From Sphingomonadales bacterium (GTDB lineage: Bacteria > Pseudomonadota > Alphaproteobacteria > Sphingomonadales > Sphingomonadaceae), in NCBI GenBank assembly GCA_017302615.1, contig JAFLDB010000007.1, positions 1-64,000 on the forward strand: 64,000 bases of DNA, read 5' to 3'. Position numbers and translations under genes: made by a program. Below the pieces are notes generated by a model. The model did no database searches and was not told where the DNA came from. It saw nothing but the letters and a program-made list of their open reading frames with translations. Shown in pieces: positions 63,650 through 64,000 of this stretch. Numbering within the stretch: position 1 is the stretch's first letter; every line of letters begins with the position of its first letter.

Positions 63650-64000
63650 GCCGGCACCAGCGAAAAGCGCGAGCCCTGGCTGGTCACGGTCAGATCGTCG
63701 TCCGCCAGGTCTACCAGTTGCAGCCAGGTGCTGCGATTGATCCGCGCCTCGCAGCCATGCCGAACCGCCAGGTACAGCGCGGGCAATTCTGCATCGCCGC
63801 GCGCGATCAGTGGGTGGTCCGGCCCGGCCACCACCACCTCGTCGGTGTTGAGCCGGAAGGCCAGGGCATCCCCGGTGCGGACCACATCGGTGGCGATGAA
63901 GGCGGCGTCCTCCACCTCTATCGACTGCTTCTCGAACGGGGTGACCAGCCAGTGCTGGCCGTCCGCCTCGCGCCGCAGCAGGCCGGCAAAGGCGCGGACC
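63646..64000 (-). CDS. DUF1285 family protein (partial, 5' end outside)
   Basis: The open frame runs to the window edge and reads VRAFAGLLRREADG, then HWLVTPFEKQSIEVEDAAF and VAGPDHPLIARGD, matching DUF1285. The C-terminus is RFSLVPA. The N-terminal part lies beyond 64000. The family is common beside NUDIX and CCA genes in alphaproteobacteria; its function is unknown. Its stop overlaps the NUDIX start by ATGA. Confidence 0.9.
   Translation of the reverse strand, partial: VRAFAGLLRREADGQHWLVTPFEKQSIEVEDAAFIATDVVRTGDALAFRLNTDEVVVAGPDHPLIARGDAELPALYLAVRHGCEARINRSTWLQLVDLADDDLTVTSQGSRFSLVPA

Overview
The window is GC-rich chromosomal DNA from an alphaproteobacterium, most likely Sphingomonadales (Sphingomonadaceae or Erythrobacteraceae). 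The evidence is four large TonB-dependent receptors (TBDRs) within 25 kb, the run chvI-chvG-hprK-rapZ-EIIA-HPr divergent from pckA, a short kinase-domain-only HprK, a DnaE with a degenerate PHP site, and a dispersed palindrome (42075-42138) of a type I recall from alphaproteobacterial genomes. Genes are packed tightly, with many 4-base ATGA or GTGA overlaps. I saw no tRNA, rRNA, CRISPR array, transposase or phage gene.

1-4.6 kb: the 3' end of glmS, a membrane PAS-GGDEF-EAL protein, purQ and purS (minus strand), and an OmpR/PhoB-family regulator with a degraded receiver domain. The regulator is divergent from the first TBDR, and two pairs of 11-bp direct repeats lie between them. 4.8-14.3 kb: TBDR 1, a secreted PLAT-like protein, a coupled minus-strand set (DUF3857/transglutaminase, DUF924, M16 lipoprotein peptidase), then purC. 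This block separates purC from purS-purQ.

14.3-30.7 kb is the accessory-looking part: a six-unit 10-bp tandem array, a small DUF2292 gene, TBDR 2, a secreted S9 peptidase, an orphan Flp pilin, TBDR 3, a coupled NTF2-like/GNAT/CN-hydrolase cassette followed by a PBP4-type DD-peptidase, TBDR 4, and two convergent PilZ genes. Several strong hairpin terminators bound these units.

30.7-45 kb is mostly housekeeping: purF with a downstream SDR, lolC-lolD, glutathione peroxidase, a Yip1-like membrane protein, dnaE, an acyl-CoA synthetase, a DUF1330 protein, def (with an unusual His-rich insertion) and fhs. 45-54.5 kb holds rmuC, a META-domain lipoprotein, an rRNA/tRNA 2'-O-methyltransferase, the PTS/ChvGI/HprK/RapZ regulatory cluster, pckA and a DUF937 protein. 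54.6-64 kb holds a DUF885 lipoprotein, a small membrane protein, an alpha/beta hydrolase, a cysteine desulfurase with ferredoxin, parC, and a coupled minus-strand run: DUF1285, NUDIX, CCA-adding enzyme and a membrane retropepsin.

Taken together, the window joins nutrient uptake and protein/peptide hydrolysis at the cell surface (TBDRs, M16, S9, transglutaminase-like, DUF885) with c-di-GMP signalling (GGDEF-EAL, two PilZ) and carbon-state regulation (ChvGI, HPr/HprK, PckA). The least explained parts are the coupled NTF2/GNAT/amidase cassette, the 10-bp array beside DUF2292 and TBDR 2, and the pseudo-receiver regulator with its repeat-rich promoter. Functions are assigned by recognition of motifs and families; no database search was run.
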